64,000 bases of DNA from Conchocele bisecta (Eukaryota; Mollusca; Bivalvia; Lucinida; Thyasiridae), in the NCBI GenBank assembly GCA_029237695.1, contig CM055273.1:63663968-63727967 (forward strand), read 5' to 3'. The position numbers and the translations under genes are program-made. How positions within the stretch are numbered: the first letter of the stretch is position 1; each line of letters opens with the position of its first letter. Below the pieces are notes generated by a model. That model was not told the DNA's origin and did no database searches. It saw only the letters and a list, made by a program, of their open reading frames with translations. Below are positions 31,713 to 43,639 of the stretch, piece by piece.

Positions 31713-31962
31713 TTAACCCTTAGATTGCTACACACAACAACAGTCGTCTGCTAATGCATTTATATCTTGCCTTATTTCTCAATAAAAACATGGTTTGACA
31801 GCACTTCAGAATCATTTCCAATGGAAATGATTCTGAAGTGCTGTCAAAGCATGTTGTAAATTAATCCAAAGTGCTGTCAAAGCATGTTTTTGATGATAAA
31901 AATGGAAAATAGAAAATAAATAGTAGAAGGCAAAAAAATTAAGATAGCGGTGTAAGGGTTAA
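31713..31962. mobile_element. MITE family A, copy 14
   Basis: TTAACCCTTAGATTGCTACA to AGCGGTGTAAGGGTTAA, full hairpin. Confidence 0.85.
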
Positions 31963-32446
31963 CGCACAATTATATATGAAGTCTCCATACAATTTTTCAT
32001 TTATAAAATACTGTAGATCTTGCTTCATTGTAGTGTTGAAAAAGTTAAATAGAGATATAAAATGAGACACTGCCTTATAAGGTTGTCAATTTGAAGCAAT
32101 GGAACATACCTCTAGTTCCGTCAGATATCGTAATGAAAATAGACTGCTTTAAAGTTGTCTCAGATGATGTCTCAGACATCCAATATGTGGTTTTCTGCTT
32201 CATGTACAGTAATTATATAATCAATAGCACCATTTTATTTGATCACATTCCCAAAAACATGTGTTTTATTCAAGTGCCTACAATCAGAAATTGATAAGCA
32301 GGGGAGATAATTTGCCTTGGCATAATTTGTAATTTCCGCTATACATGTACAGGTAAGGAAATCAAAGTACTGAAAGTACTGAACATAGGGTACTACAAGA
32401 TTAAACTAGATTGATTGATTGATTGATTGTTGGTGTTGCAGTTTCA
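31963..32446. other. No recognised gene; SINE tail scrap
   Basis: A (TGAT)n run at 32410-32429 with TTGGTGTTG looks like a SINE 3' tail on the minus strand. The rest is unique AT-rich sequence. Confidence 0.35.
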
Positions 32447-32453
32447 TTAACCC

Positions 32454-34418
32454 TTAAAGGTACATGCCCACTCAGTAGGTACAAAATGTTCTTTACATCA
32501 GAGACATCATCCGAGACATTTCCTGGCAAAATAAACATTCATGCACCATTATCCCACGTACTGATTGGCATTATTATACATTTTATGTCAGACGTAAATT
32601 TACACACTGATATCAGGGGCGATAACCGTGTTTGCTTAAAATGTTAACGGACATTACTATTTAATCTCTGTATTTATTTTATGATGTGCAATGATCATAC
32701 TTTAACATCTGTCGAAAATATTATTTGTTCAGGTGACGCATTTCTTTAGTATAAATAATTAAACAAGAGGCCCAAATGGGCCTGTATCGCTCACCTAAAA
32801 GCCTCCATAGTGGTCAACTTGATTTCACAAAGACTCTTCACTTACAACTTCAAATGTTCCACAGAATTTGTTGGTACCTTTTGATCTAACATATATTGCG
32901 AATGTGCATGTGATTTACTGCTATACCTTCGATTTGATATATAAAAATGACCATATTCGGTCCAAAATAAAATTTGACCCTATTTGACCCCTCAGGCCAT
33001 GACCATTTTTGACCCAGAGGCCACCATATGAACAAATCTGAATCAACGTTAACTATCGATCATTCATACAAAGTTTCGTCGAAATCAGCCTGGCGGTTTG
33101 TGAGAAGAAGATTTTTTGACAATTTGACCTACTTTTCAACGGCGGACATCTTGGATTTGGTGATGACCTCCATTTTGACAAAAATGAACAGGCTTCACCA
33201 ACAAACCATTTCAGTTAAGTTTGGTCAATATCGGCCAAGCAGTTCACAAGAAGAAGTCCTTTGAAATCTTTAGTAAAAAAACAACCTTTTGACCTGTTGG
33301 TGGCCATCTTGGATGACGTAATCATCTGATTTTGGCAAAACATGCTCCAGAGTGATCGTCTCGTCGATACCGTGGATTGGATATATTATATGACCATATT
33401 CGGTCAAAAATATAATTTGACCCCGAGTTGACCCCTCGGACCACGCCCATTTTTGACCCAGGTGCCACCATATGAACAAATCTGAAACAGCGTTAAATAT
33501 CAATCATTCACACCAAGTTTTGTCGAAATCAGCCTGGAGGTTTGTGAGAAGATTTTTTTGACAATTTGACCTACTTTTCAATGGCGGACATCTTGGATTT
33601 GGTGATGACCTCCATTTTAACAAAAATGGACAGGCTTCACCCACAGACCATTACAGTTAAGTTTGGCCAATATCGGCCAAGCAGTTCAGAAGAAGAATAC
33701 GTTTGAAATCTTTAGTAAAAGAACAACTTTTTTACCTTTCGGTGGCCATCTTGGATGACAAAATCATCTGATTTAGACAAAAAATGCTCCAGAGTGATCG
33801 ACTAGTTGATACCTTCGATTTTATATATTATATGACCATATTCGGGCAAAAATATAATTTGACCCCTAGTTGACCCCTCGGGCCACGCCTATTGTTGACC
33901 CAGGGGCCACCATATGAACAAATCTGAAACAGCGTTAACTATCAATCATTCACACCAAGTTTCGTCGAAATCGGCCTGGAGGTTTGTGAGAAGAAGATTT
34001 TTTGACAATTTGACCAACTTTTCAACGGCGGATATCTTCGATTGTCGATGACCTTCATTTTAACAAATCTGAAATGACATCACCCATATATCATCCCTGT
34101 AAAGTTTGACCAACATAGGCTCAGCAGTTCGGGAGAAGAAGATGATTGAAAATGTTCACGGACGACGGACACTTTGCCATAAGAATAGCTCACATGAGCT
34201 TTGCTCAGGTGAGCTAAAAATATCATGCCTCATTTGCATATGAAAATAGCCTGATATCACCGCGCGTCACTATTAGTAAAATAAATATTACTAAATGATT
34301 ATATCTGTATAGCGGGCACTTGTAACGTTTAGAACTGGTGGAATAGTGACACAGTTATAAACTTATTTAATTCCTATAAATGACATTTTGGGCTTACTGA
34401 GTGGGCATGTACCTTTAA
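32454..34418. mobile_element. TTAA-flanked element C1, nested in A15 and itself split by B2
   Basis: TTAAAGGTACATGCCCACTC to GAGTGGGCATGTACCTTTAA, with TTAA at both edges. Its left flank lies 32458-32762 and its right flank 34216-34414. Unbroken copy C2 is at 51604-52121. The TTAA duplication and inverted ends fit a Kolobok- or piggyBac-type non-autonomous element. Confidence 0.85.
32763..34215. mobile_element. Tandem-unit element B2 (nested in C1)
   Basis: ACAAGAGGCCCAAATGGGCC and CGCTCACCTAA start, and GAGCTTTGCTCAGGTGAGCT ends. About three units of 443-445 bp (GGCGGACATCTTGGATTTG at about 33138 and 33581; a GGATATCTTCGATTG variant at about 34026). Compared with C2, the insertion point lies in an A-run. 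Open frames here are repeat sequence. Confidence 0.8.
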
Positions 34419-34598
34419 AGCGCTGGAAACGACGACAATTGTCGTCTGCTGTCGTCTGCTGTTTTAAATATTTTTATATTTTCTCCTCAATAACATACCG
34501 AGACTATTCTACTGCGCTACCAAAACAGGTTTTTAAAGAGATTAAAATATACAAAATGAGCAGACGGCAATTTTATTTTTCAGCGTTTTAATGGTTAA

Positions 34599-35726
34599 GG
34601 GGTAAACTATTGATATGGCACAACTTAAAGTTTAGTATGCACTGCTACAGTATGTACCAAAACATTCAACACCATTACAGATTATGCATAGCAATATCAG
34701 AAAGATACGGTAACACATATATACAAGACATCATCAATTCAAGTATACAGATTCCAGATATCTATGATCATTATAGATATATTGAAAACTGATTGAAGAG
34801 CAATAGTTACAATAATTCCGCCACGGAAGCGGTGTCGCGCCTGAAAATGCCTTATCGGTACATCGCCAAATTTACTTCCGTTTTGTGAATGAAATAGTTG
34901 GCCCCGGATCGAGTATATTAAAACATACAAATGACGTCATTGGGGAAACAGCTGACAAAATTTTCAATTTATGGAAGCCCAAACTTGTTAGATTTTTTTT
35001 TGTCGTATTTCAGTACTTGCATTAATATGGGTATTAATATACGCTGGATGTGTTATACTGTCATTAATTTGTTCCCTGACTGTAAGTTATCACCTTAAAT
35101 ACTGACTTATTGACCGACCCCCTTCCCTGAACATAGAATTGACATTCATGTTGGCGTGTATTGGCCACCATAGACAAATGTCAATCAGGCCGAATTCAGG
35201 AATGTCACTAAAATCCACTGTAAATCCATCGATAGAGAGAGAGAATGAGGATTAAACATCAGTTAGACCTACACGTGTGAGTTTTGTTTTGCACAGGTGT
35301 CGGGTGAGTTTAAAAATAGGCTGTCGGAAGGTCAAACTTGGTGTAGTTTGTGTGTTAAACGTGTCGCTTGTTTCGGAGAGTATTAGGAGGGGAGTTAACT
35401 CTGTTACTAAATTTAGCGATGACCGCACGATTTGTGCTGCAAATGGGGGCAAATCACGCGCAACAAAATAATCCGATGTATTTTTGTACGTAGAACATCC
35501 GTTGTTGATATTGTGCAGTGCAAGCAGTTTTTCATAATATTATTTTCAATTAGCGGTTGTGTATGACAGTTAAACGTTGAGTAACACAATGCATTTTGTT
35601 GTTATAGTTACTCCAAGATATCACTACCTACCACCGCATCAAGGGGAGTCTGGGGCGTGGCTAACTGTCGGAGGCGATGCCTATACATAGGTATACCCTA
35701 TGTAAAAAGTATATGTATAATTAGCA
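34599..35726. other. No firm gene; GC-richer patch with small open frames
   Basis: CpG-containing sequence around 34815-34930. At 35277-35471 a plus-strand frame ends SDDRTICAANGGKSRATK; a second plus frame there reads EGQTWCSLCVKRVACFGEY then stops. A C-x2-C pair hints at a zinc-finger fragment, but the frame is short and opposite frames are open. I do not call a gene. Confidence 0.25.
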
Positions 35727-36123
35727 TGCTCCAGATAAGGAATTAGTAATTGAGTATTGTCACTCCATCATTTCTTAAGCAATTGGGTATTTCAAAATTG
35801 TAATTGGGTAAATTAAACTCACACTACTGTTTACACATCAACAGACAGCAATTGTTGAATAGTTTGCTTCGAAATGAAAACAAGTCATGGCATTTCATTA
35901 GAATTGTCTCCTTGGAGACAATTCTAATGAAATACCAAGATGTCTTTTCTTAGAAAATAAGACAAATATGCTATATTTCTGGTCTGTTTATTGTTTTCTG
36001 CAGCATGATAAAGGTACCATAAAATTTGTATTGCCTTTTGATACTCGCTACTTCTGATTTCAATTGGGTTTTTGGCAATTTTAATTGGGTATTTACGCAA
36101 ATACGCAGCTTATCTGGAGCTCT
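35727..36123. mobile_element. MITE family F, copy 6
   Basis: ATGCTCCAGATAAGGAATTA to GCAGCTTATCTGGAGCTCTG; complete apex TTAGAATTGTCTCCTTGGAG. Confidence 0.85.
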
Positions 36124-36381
36124 GAATTAGATTCATAAATATGATACAAATCTATTTTTTCCTATTCTGTTTCTTAACTATCTAGGCATATCTGAGACCC
36201 AGTGCCTTTAAAGACATTGAGTCTCTTATATGAGCAGAAATTGATGAAACAGATTAATAAACCGTGAAATAATTTACTTGCATATTTGTTTCATATTTCT
36301 GAGCCGTGCTGTACATATATACAAGACCACTGAAATAAAATTGGAGCTTGGTAAAAACATATTTATAATATGGAATATCAT

Positions 36382-36718
36382 AGCTCCAGATAAGCTGCGT
36401 ATTTGCTTAAATACCCAATTAAAATTGCCAAAAACCCAATTGAAATCAGAAGTAATGAGTATCAAAAAGCAATAAAAAAAATTATGGTACCGTTATCATG
36501 CTGCAGAAAACAATAAACAGACCACAAATATAGCATATGTTTCTTATTTTCCATGAAAACACATCTGAAATGCCAAGAAATGTTTTCATTTAGAAGCAAA
36601 CTATTCAATAATTGCTGTCTGATGATGTGTAAACAGTAGTGTGATTTTACTTTACCCAATTAAATTTTGAAATGATGGAGTGACAATACTCAATTACTAA
36701 TTCCTTATCTGGAGCCCT
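36382..36718. mobile_element. MITE family F, copy 7 (apex deleted)
   Basis: AGCTCCAGATAAGCTGCG to CTTATCTGGAGCCCTGG. AACACATCTG joins AAATGCCAAG directly, removing the hairpin apex. Confidence 0.8.
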
Positions 36719-37612
36719 GGAATATAACCAGCTTTGTGAACGATTGGTTACTAATTTGATTTTATTTATATTAATTCATCTTGTTCTTAGCATGGAAAGA
36801 TATTTCTATAGGTGGCATAGGCATAGTATTATCATTTTACAGTTAAAATGTGTTATGTTTCACAAATTGTGCTTCCTCGCAAAGGATGAGGGGAAATGCA
36901 TAACAAATATAATCTTCCCTGTTTATCTCATAAACTTCCTTGAACTTGATATTTACATAAGACACAGTGCCTTAAAACCAACTTAAGTGAAAATATGAGA
37001 CACAGTTGCTTTAAGCAATCAAGTTCTGAAATCAATTGATGAGATTGTCTTCAGACTGAAGACAGGGCAGGAGCTAACAGGGAAATACTATTGAAATAAG
37101 CAGATAATTAGCTGGAAAATGACTTGGCCATGATTGGTCTTCTGTCACAGAAAATACATGGACTGCCCACCCCATGGAGATAACAGACCACTTGGTGTTT
37201 TTCAGTTCAGCAAAACCTCGCCATACCAAAAATAGAGAAAACCTCAGTTTGTTTAATTTTGATATGTTAATATACATGTATAATGATAATGTTCCTGATC
37301 ACAAAACACACAAAGCTATCTTGTAAAGCTGATATAACTGGTTCTCAAAAACGTCCAGGTTATAACGTATTGGCCAACAACGGCAAACTTTAAAACCGGA
37401 CACACACATGGACGGACACAGTCCAAACACTATATGTCTCACGGTTCTACAGAGACTAGGTGCATAAAAAAGTAATTGTATTTATTCACAAATTCATCTA
37501 AAATAATTAATGAAGTTATAAAAATGCATACACAACCCTTTCTCTACATGTTAACAACACACAGAAATCATTGCTGGTACACAAATTTGAACTCAATGTA
37601 GCAGATAACACA
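36719..37612. other. No recognised feature
   Basis: Unique-looking AT-rich sequence. TATAACTGGTTCTC and AAACCGGACAC near 37330-37400 recall hairpin R. No gene supported. Confidence 0.3.
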
Positions 37613-37781
37613 TTAACTCTTAGAATGCAGGTGTGGGGGGAATCTGCAGTTGTTCTAACTTTTGCCTTTTTCTCTCAATAAAAACAAGTATATGTATGGT
37701 TTTTTTTGCTCTCATCGAGAAAAATTGAAACTAAAATTTAAACAGCAGACAACACAATTTAATTCAGCAGTGTAAGGTCAA
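37613..37781. mobile_element. MITE family A, copy 16 (degenerate)
   Basis: TTAACTCTTAGAATGCAGG, TTTTTCTCTCAATAAAAAC, then AACAGCAGACAACAC and GCAGTGTAAGG. Most of the hairpin is gone. Confidence 0.55.
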
Positions 37782-38611
37782 TGTTGGATTCAATGACAAA
37801 CAGTGTGTTTTCTACAATTTGTAGCTGGATTATTTTACCATGATAAAAACTCTGGCCTAATAAAATCATAATGAGATAGCTCTATATGGCTTCCCTTGAT
37901 CTCCAAATTAGGGAACAATAGGATACAAGAGGCAGACTAAACTGGTAGCCAATCCCAGGAATTTTATCCCATTCTCCACATGCAATTCACCCCTCCCCCT
38001 CCCTCCACCTCCAAAACAAAAATCAATGGTCTAATTTCCTGAAGACACTTCCAGTCTTCCAGTACATGGGCAAAGAAACGTTTTCAGATGATGTTTCACA
38101 TACGCTATTTTCCGTAAATGACACCAAAAGTTGACGAAAAATTGTCATGAAAAAATCGCACATGTTTTTAGGTACAAAATCACATGGCGTGTCTCATATG
38201 TGGTTTTTCACTTTATGGAGTATATCATACAAACACGCCAAACCATCACCTTGGGCATGTGGGCTGCATGGGTAGGTAGGCTGCGGAATTAAATTATGGA
38301 TGGTAATATATCAGAATACGAAGTTTCAAGTCAACCAGATTTAGCGATGCGGATTTTAATAGACATAGCTATCATAATATGTGTCCATTTTCCCCCCAAT
38401 GGATGCACAATTATATTCATTTTCAAATATTTTTGCCGTAGCTGTTGCACAGCATGCTAATAATGAATTTAAAGGTTTTGTAAAGAAACTAAATCATGCT
38501 GGAAATTAGGTTTTTTTTTTTTTTCATCTCCCGTTTCATTCCCGTCAAATTCATGGATTCAATTAAAAAACATCCTACTTTATACAAGTGTTTTACACAA
38601 CATTAATACAT
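37782..38611. other. No gene; single tandem-core unit
   Basis: CACCTTGGGCATGTGGGC and AAGTTTCAAGTCAACCAGAT at about 38250-38340 are one family G-like unit. The rest is unrecognised. Confidence 0.35.
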
Positions 38612-39193
38612 GTATCGATGGTCTACTGTCTGTTTCACGAAAGCTGCCCAAATTTTACGGCTATATAAACAATTCAAAAACAATATTTCTTTTGATAATA
38701 TTAAATTAAAGGAAAAATTAAGAATGAGCCTTCTTTTTATTTCGTGAAATTTGGTCAAATATTGATTTTATTGCGAAAACAAAATTTCCCCATGTTAAAT
38801 CCCCATAGACATCTTCACAGAGTGAAGATGTCTATGGGGATTTAACATGGGGAATTTTTTTTGAATTTTAGAAATACTGGACCGATTTTTAAAATTTAAC
38901 TTTTGTTTTCTTAGTTAGATCATATCCAAGCTATCTAGCTAGGTTTCGGAGTCAATTTCCACAATTTTTCGTAATAAAACCAATATTTGACCGAATTTCA
39001 CGAAATAAAAAGAAGGCTCATTCTTAATTTTTCCTTTAATTTAATATTATCAAAAGAAATCTTGTTTTCGAATTGTTTATATGGCAGTAAAATTTGGGCA
39101 GCTTTCGTGAAACAGACAGTAGTGACGTGACATAAGGTCGTAAGTGCTATAGTTTAGCATAGCAGTTACGACCTTGTGTTACTAGACCATCGA
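38612..39193. mobile_element. Long foldback element N, about 220-bp arms
   Basis: CGATGGTCTACTGTCTGTTT, CCCAAATTTTACGGC, TTAAGAATGAGCCTTC and CCCCATGTTAAATCCCC on the left are mirrored on the right around GTGAAGATGTCTATGGGG. The right arm holds an extra 60-bp hairpin (GGTCGTAAGTGC/GTTACGACC) before TAGACCATCGAT. A shorter relative is at 43310-43615. Confidence 0.8.
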
Positions 39194-39194
39194 T

Positions 39195-39428
39195 ATGTGG
39201 CTGTGACTGCAGAATTATGGCTTGTGAGATTTGTGACCATAGTAGGTCCTGATCAAATTGCACATTCCACTAGCCTGATCTGTGTTGCTTGTTAGAAGTA
39301 TGGTAGGTTTTTCATTGATGGAATAACGAACAGTGCAGATCCTGATTAGACTGTGCGGATGCACAGGCTGATCAGGAGATACACTGGTCACAAAACCCAT
39401 AAGCCCCATTTATCCAGTCACAGCCACA
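39195..39428. mobile_element. Hairpin MITE family E, copy 6
   Basis: ATATGTGGCTGTGACTGCAG to CCAGTCACAGCCACATAT, apex GACTGTGCGGATGCACAG. Confidence 0.8.
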
Positions 39429-39769
39429 TATTATGTTTATTTGCATTAAATATATTATGTTCTTGCACGGGTGATTATTTAATTGAGATATTTATTCTTA
39501 TGAAATCAATCAGTTAACAGGTTTTAATAGATATAATATTAAACAAAACTGTTAGATTATATATATTTATTTCATAAGCACAGCATTATGCATTGAATAT
39601 GTACTGACCTCCTTAAATGTTTCCTGCAGCAATCGCATTTACATATTTATTACACTAGTGTGTTATAATGTGTTAATACACAGTGTTATTACACTGCCAA
39701 AGAACATTTTATGCCCGTCGGCACACAAATGTCCCCGCTGGCAGCCAAATAAAACGAGGCACATTTGAA
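39429..39769. other. No recognised feature
   Basis: AT-rich with TATATATTTA-like simple stretches. No gene or repeat family seen. Confidence 0.3.
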
Positions 39770-40505
39770 AACACAAGAGGGCCAGATAAGCGTGAATTTG
39801 TCACAGCATGAAAGCAGACAATCCGAGCAATGGGTGTGTGAATATCAAGCAGATCCATGCAAGGAAACAGACATTATAAGACACTTACCAAGTTTCTAAC
39901 GCACCTGTATGTGACCTAGGCTTAGCGGGGGCAGGACGATCAAGGATTTTTCACAGGGCAGTAGATGAACATTAGAGCAATGCGTGTCTGAAATATGAAG
40001 CAGATCTGTGCAAGGAAACGACTGGAAATAATATAAGAAATATATACCGGAGCGTAAAGGTTTCGAATGCATCAAGTATGTGACCTTGACCCTGGAATTA
40101 GCGGGGGGCGGGACAATCATGAATTTATCACAGGGTGGTAGATGTCCATTGGAGCAATGCATGTGTGAAATATCAAGCAGATATGTGCAAGGAAACAGAC
40201 ATTATAAGACATTTACCCGAGCGTTTAGGTTTCAAATGCACCAAGCATGTGACCTTGACCCTGGGCTTAGCAGGGGTGGCATGATCGTGGATTTGTTGCA
40301 GGGTGGTAGAGGACCATTAGAGCAATGTGTGTGTGAAATATCAAGCAGATCCGTGGAAGTAAATAGAAATTATAAGACATTTACCTGAGCGTTAATGTGT
40401 CGGGACATATGGACGGACATACGGATGGACGGACGTATGGACGGGACGTACGTACGCCAGTATCACTATATGCCCCCCTCACAATTCGATGGAGGGGGCA
40501 TAAAA
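39770..40505. repeat. Tandem-core element (family G), about four units
   Basis: Starts ACAAGAGGGCCAGATAAGCG. Units carry GTGTGTGAAATATCAAGCAG and ATGTGACCTTGACCCTGG (period about 170), then a terminal GGACGGACGTATGGACGG and ATGCCCCCCTCACAATTCG. Same superfamily as 19489-20770. Confidence 0.75.
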
Positions 40506-41731
40506 ATAATGTCCTTGCGTATTAGGATGGGTGATATCTGAGAATCCACAGACGACAAACAATTTGGAACTCCATACTTGTCCATTGTCTTACACATGTC
40601 TTTCAAACCATATATACCATTATATATCTATGGCAAGACAAGTATCCATAGCAAAGGTGTAATTTAACTGCCAATTATGCTAATGCCCCAAAACCATAAG
40701 CTATTATTATTGTATTAACACTAAATATTCGGACTCCATTTGTTAAATAGTTTTCCAAAACAAATTGTATCCAAATACGCCATTATTGTGATATACCAGT
40801 GTAGTCATACTAACCCTAAACATTGGGACGCTCTTTGTTGTGGGAAACATATTTATGTGTTTCTGCAGAATATCGGTGTCCGAATATATTAGGTTTATTA
40901 TTACGGTAATACCCTTATCTAGTACAGACATTTTCCCCAAAAGGATGTCTCATGGTTTTCATAAAACTGTTCACTTCCAATTATCCATGCAAAGATTCAA
41001 TTTAAAATTCACCCTGTGATGTCATCTTAATATAATCAATAGTTTTAAATTATTGAAACATCCGACAATCCCATATCAAGGAGCTTCTAAAATTCCTCAC
41101 TAATTTCTGCTTTCTAATTCTGAAATGCAATCAAAATCACAAATTAATCTACACCGCAGAAATGAAACTGGTCTAAGCAATTACGAGACAGCTTGAACAT
41201 TGTGTCTCCAATGCTACATCAATAGCACATTTTCCAATATAAATGACCATAGGTGTAGCCAGGGTCCGTACCAAGTGGTGCGACGAACCCATCACCCCAC
41301 TGTTTCACCTGATAATTTGATTGTATGGTTTGCCCTAGATTCTTGACTGATGAAAGCACAGCATTTCATCTCAATTAATCGCATATTGAGACACTTTTGC
41401 CAATATCTATTAAATAAATCATTAAATGTTGCAATATGTACAAAGTTATATTTGTAACCAGAGGCCACGCATTGTTGTCGTAAGTTCATGAGGAGTTCAC
41501 CATATTACCACGTTTGCATGCTCGACTCAGTGTCAAACTGCCAATCATATAATAGTAACGCAATTAGAAAGCGCGTTTAGGGGCGGCGCTACATTCAAAC
41601 AAACATGTGTACGGGAAGAGGCGGGCCTCGCAATAAAACAGTTATAGTTTACATATTGAATTTTAAATAAACAATAACTATAATTATTACATCTTGATCA
41701 TGCATGATATTTTAACCAATTACATTCCAAG
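40506..41731. other. No recognised feature
   Basis: Unique-looking AT-rich stretch of 1.2 kb with only short open frames on both strands and no repeat family traced. Confidence 0.3.
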
Positions 41732-41733
41732 TA

Positions 41734-42362
41734 CAGTCGAGCACCGGTATCTCGAATATCAGTATCTCGATGATATCTCGATGATTCACTAAAGTCCCGA
41801 ATTATATCCTTATTTGTTTAATATAAATTTCCTCGGCTATCTCGACCATGCCCGTATATGTTCTCTATCTCAACTGTTCATGCGGCCCTCTCCGTATAAA
41901 AAAATACGTTAAAAATACATTCGCTATCTCGATCACATAAACGCATGGATAAATCGCTTAATTGTATGGCTGCCAAGAACGATTTTGACGAAACTCATTT
42001 TCAAAACCTACAAATGTATTATCAAACAAAACAAAAATAAATTAACACCTACCTCAGGTTGTTTGTTTAATTGGTCCACTTGGATATAATTATTTGAGTG
42101 TTTGACACGATTCATTAAGCATAGCACACTGGTAATTTAAGCAAATCACTGAGTCGTGACACCACCTTGTAATGTTGATTTGCTTCCTACCTTTGGTCAT
42201 TAGTTAATTGGTGATTGTTTTACTCATGGTGTAATGGGTAATATGATTTCATATTTTTCGCGAAAATATTCGACCAAGTCACTTCATCTCTATCTCGAAT
42301 CTAGTCCTATCTCGACTATATGGACGATCTCCCTTCGACTTTGAGATACTGGTGCTCGACTG
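41734..42362. mobile_element. TA-flanked pogo/Tigger-like non-autonomous element
   Basis: CAGTCGAGCACCGGTATCTC opens and GAGATACTGGTGCTCGACTG closes, with TA on both sides (41732-41733, 42363-42364). Repeated TATCTCGA-type steps line both ends. The CAGT start and TA duplication fit Tc1/mariner-pogo elements. No transposase frame is present. Confidence 0.8.
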
Positions 42363-42479
42363 TATATGCATGCCACTTTGTGGAAAATCATAAATATATT
42401 CTTTATTTGTGATAAAAATGTATATTATTTTGTGCTCCATATGGCGTTTTATACCACATATTATCCTGTCGTAAATCCC

Positions 42480-42690
42480 ACATATGAAGCTGGGTCATGT
42501 CTAATGGAGAAAATGTTCCCTTTTTTGGGGGGCGGGGGGACTTCAATACTGAGGGTTGTGAGTTCAATCTACACCCTAGGCATGAAAGCATTTCCACCCC
42601 ACTCCAGTTCCAGATGGGACTTTTAAACTATGGACACGTCTCTATATGACCTTAGCTGTTGCTGGGAGGTTACCCATTCACTTTCACGTT
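42480..42690 (+). mobile_element. SINE, degraded
   Basis: TTGTGAGTTCAATCTAC resembles a pol III B box, followed by GCATGAAAGCATTTCCACC, and near the end TATATGACCTTAGCTGTTGC, which is the 3' domain of the retroposon at 17280 read on the opposite strand. Confidence 0.5.
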
Positions 42691-43309
42691 TACATATTAC
42701 CGCCAACTAATACAATATAGACAAGTCGGGAAGGAGGAGACATGGGAGGTCTGCTAATTGGAGATCACCATCAAGGGAGACAACCAAATAAACACTGAGC
42801 CTTTCGCAGTCTAATCAGTCAGAGGATCATACAATGAATTTCATGAATGAATGTACAACATGGCTTTTGAAACCAGCGTAGAACCGAAACTGACTGCACG
42901 GATGTGCAGTCAGATTCGGTTCAACGCTAGTTTCATATTCAGGTCAACACCGATGGTTACATCAACGACATGTGCCGATATATAAATCTGGAAAACAGCA
43001 TTGACATGCACATATTTTCCAACTCTGGTTGCAACGGTTACAAGGTGCCATATAGAGTGGACAGGTTTGTATATTGAATAACCGTTTTACATATTACTGA
43101 TGAAAGGAAATTGGAAAATGGTAATAGATTAGGTGATGTCCCAGTAGGTAGAGAAAGCTGCCCCACAGCCTGCCAGACATCAATACACTACCGTATAGTC
43201 CCTATATAGTCTAGCTGTTCCACGTTTTGCTGCCGACAAACTTTTTGCCATTAAACACATTCATTCCCAAAAATAAAAAAGTCACCCATCCCAAAACAAA
43301 TTATTGGAT
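42691..43309. other. No gene; one hairpin
   Basis: AACCAGCGTAGAACCGAAAC and CTGACTGCACGGATGTGCAG fold on TCAGATTCGGTTCAACGC at 42866-42932. The rest is unrecognised. Confidence 0.4.
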
Positions 43310-43615
43310 GAAATTCCGTAAAATATTGATTTTATTTCGAAAAACCATTTTCCTATGGGAATTTAACATGGGGATAAAAATAATTTATTTTTAGATTTTT
43401 TTTTATTTGTGGACCGATTTTCAAAATTTAACTTATTTTCTTAGTTACATCATTTCCACGCTATCTAGTCAGGTTTCGGAGTCAACTTTCCAAATTATTT
43501 TGCTTTTTGACTCCTCCCCCACCTGTTCCGCCTCTTTTTCCCCTATGTTAAATTCCCATAGGAATTCTTTTTTTTTTTTTTGCAATTAAATCAATATTTG
43601 ATGGAATTTCATCAA
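43310..43615. mobile_element. Foldback element N, diverged relative
   Basis: GATGAAATTCCGTAAAATAT and TATGGGAATTTAACATGGGG are mirrored at CCCCTATGTTAAATTCCC and AATATTTGATGGAATTTCATC. The region between is T-rich. Confidence 0.7.
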
Positions 43616-43639
43616 ACCAAAAAATTTGGGGAGGGAGAT

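Larger units (their letters stand above)
32447..34598. mobile_element. MITE family A, copy 15, host of a double insertion
   Basis: TTAACCC at 32447 and its continuation AGCGCTGGAAACGACGAC (34419) to ATGGTTAA (34598) form one A element once C1 is removed. TTGTCGTCTGCTG is present and partly duplicated at 34438-34460. Confidence 0.8.
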
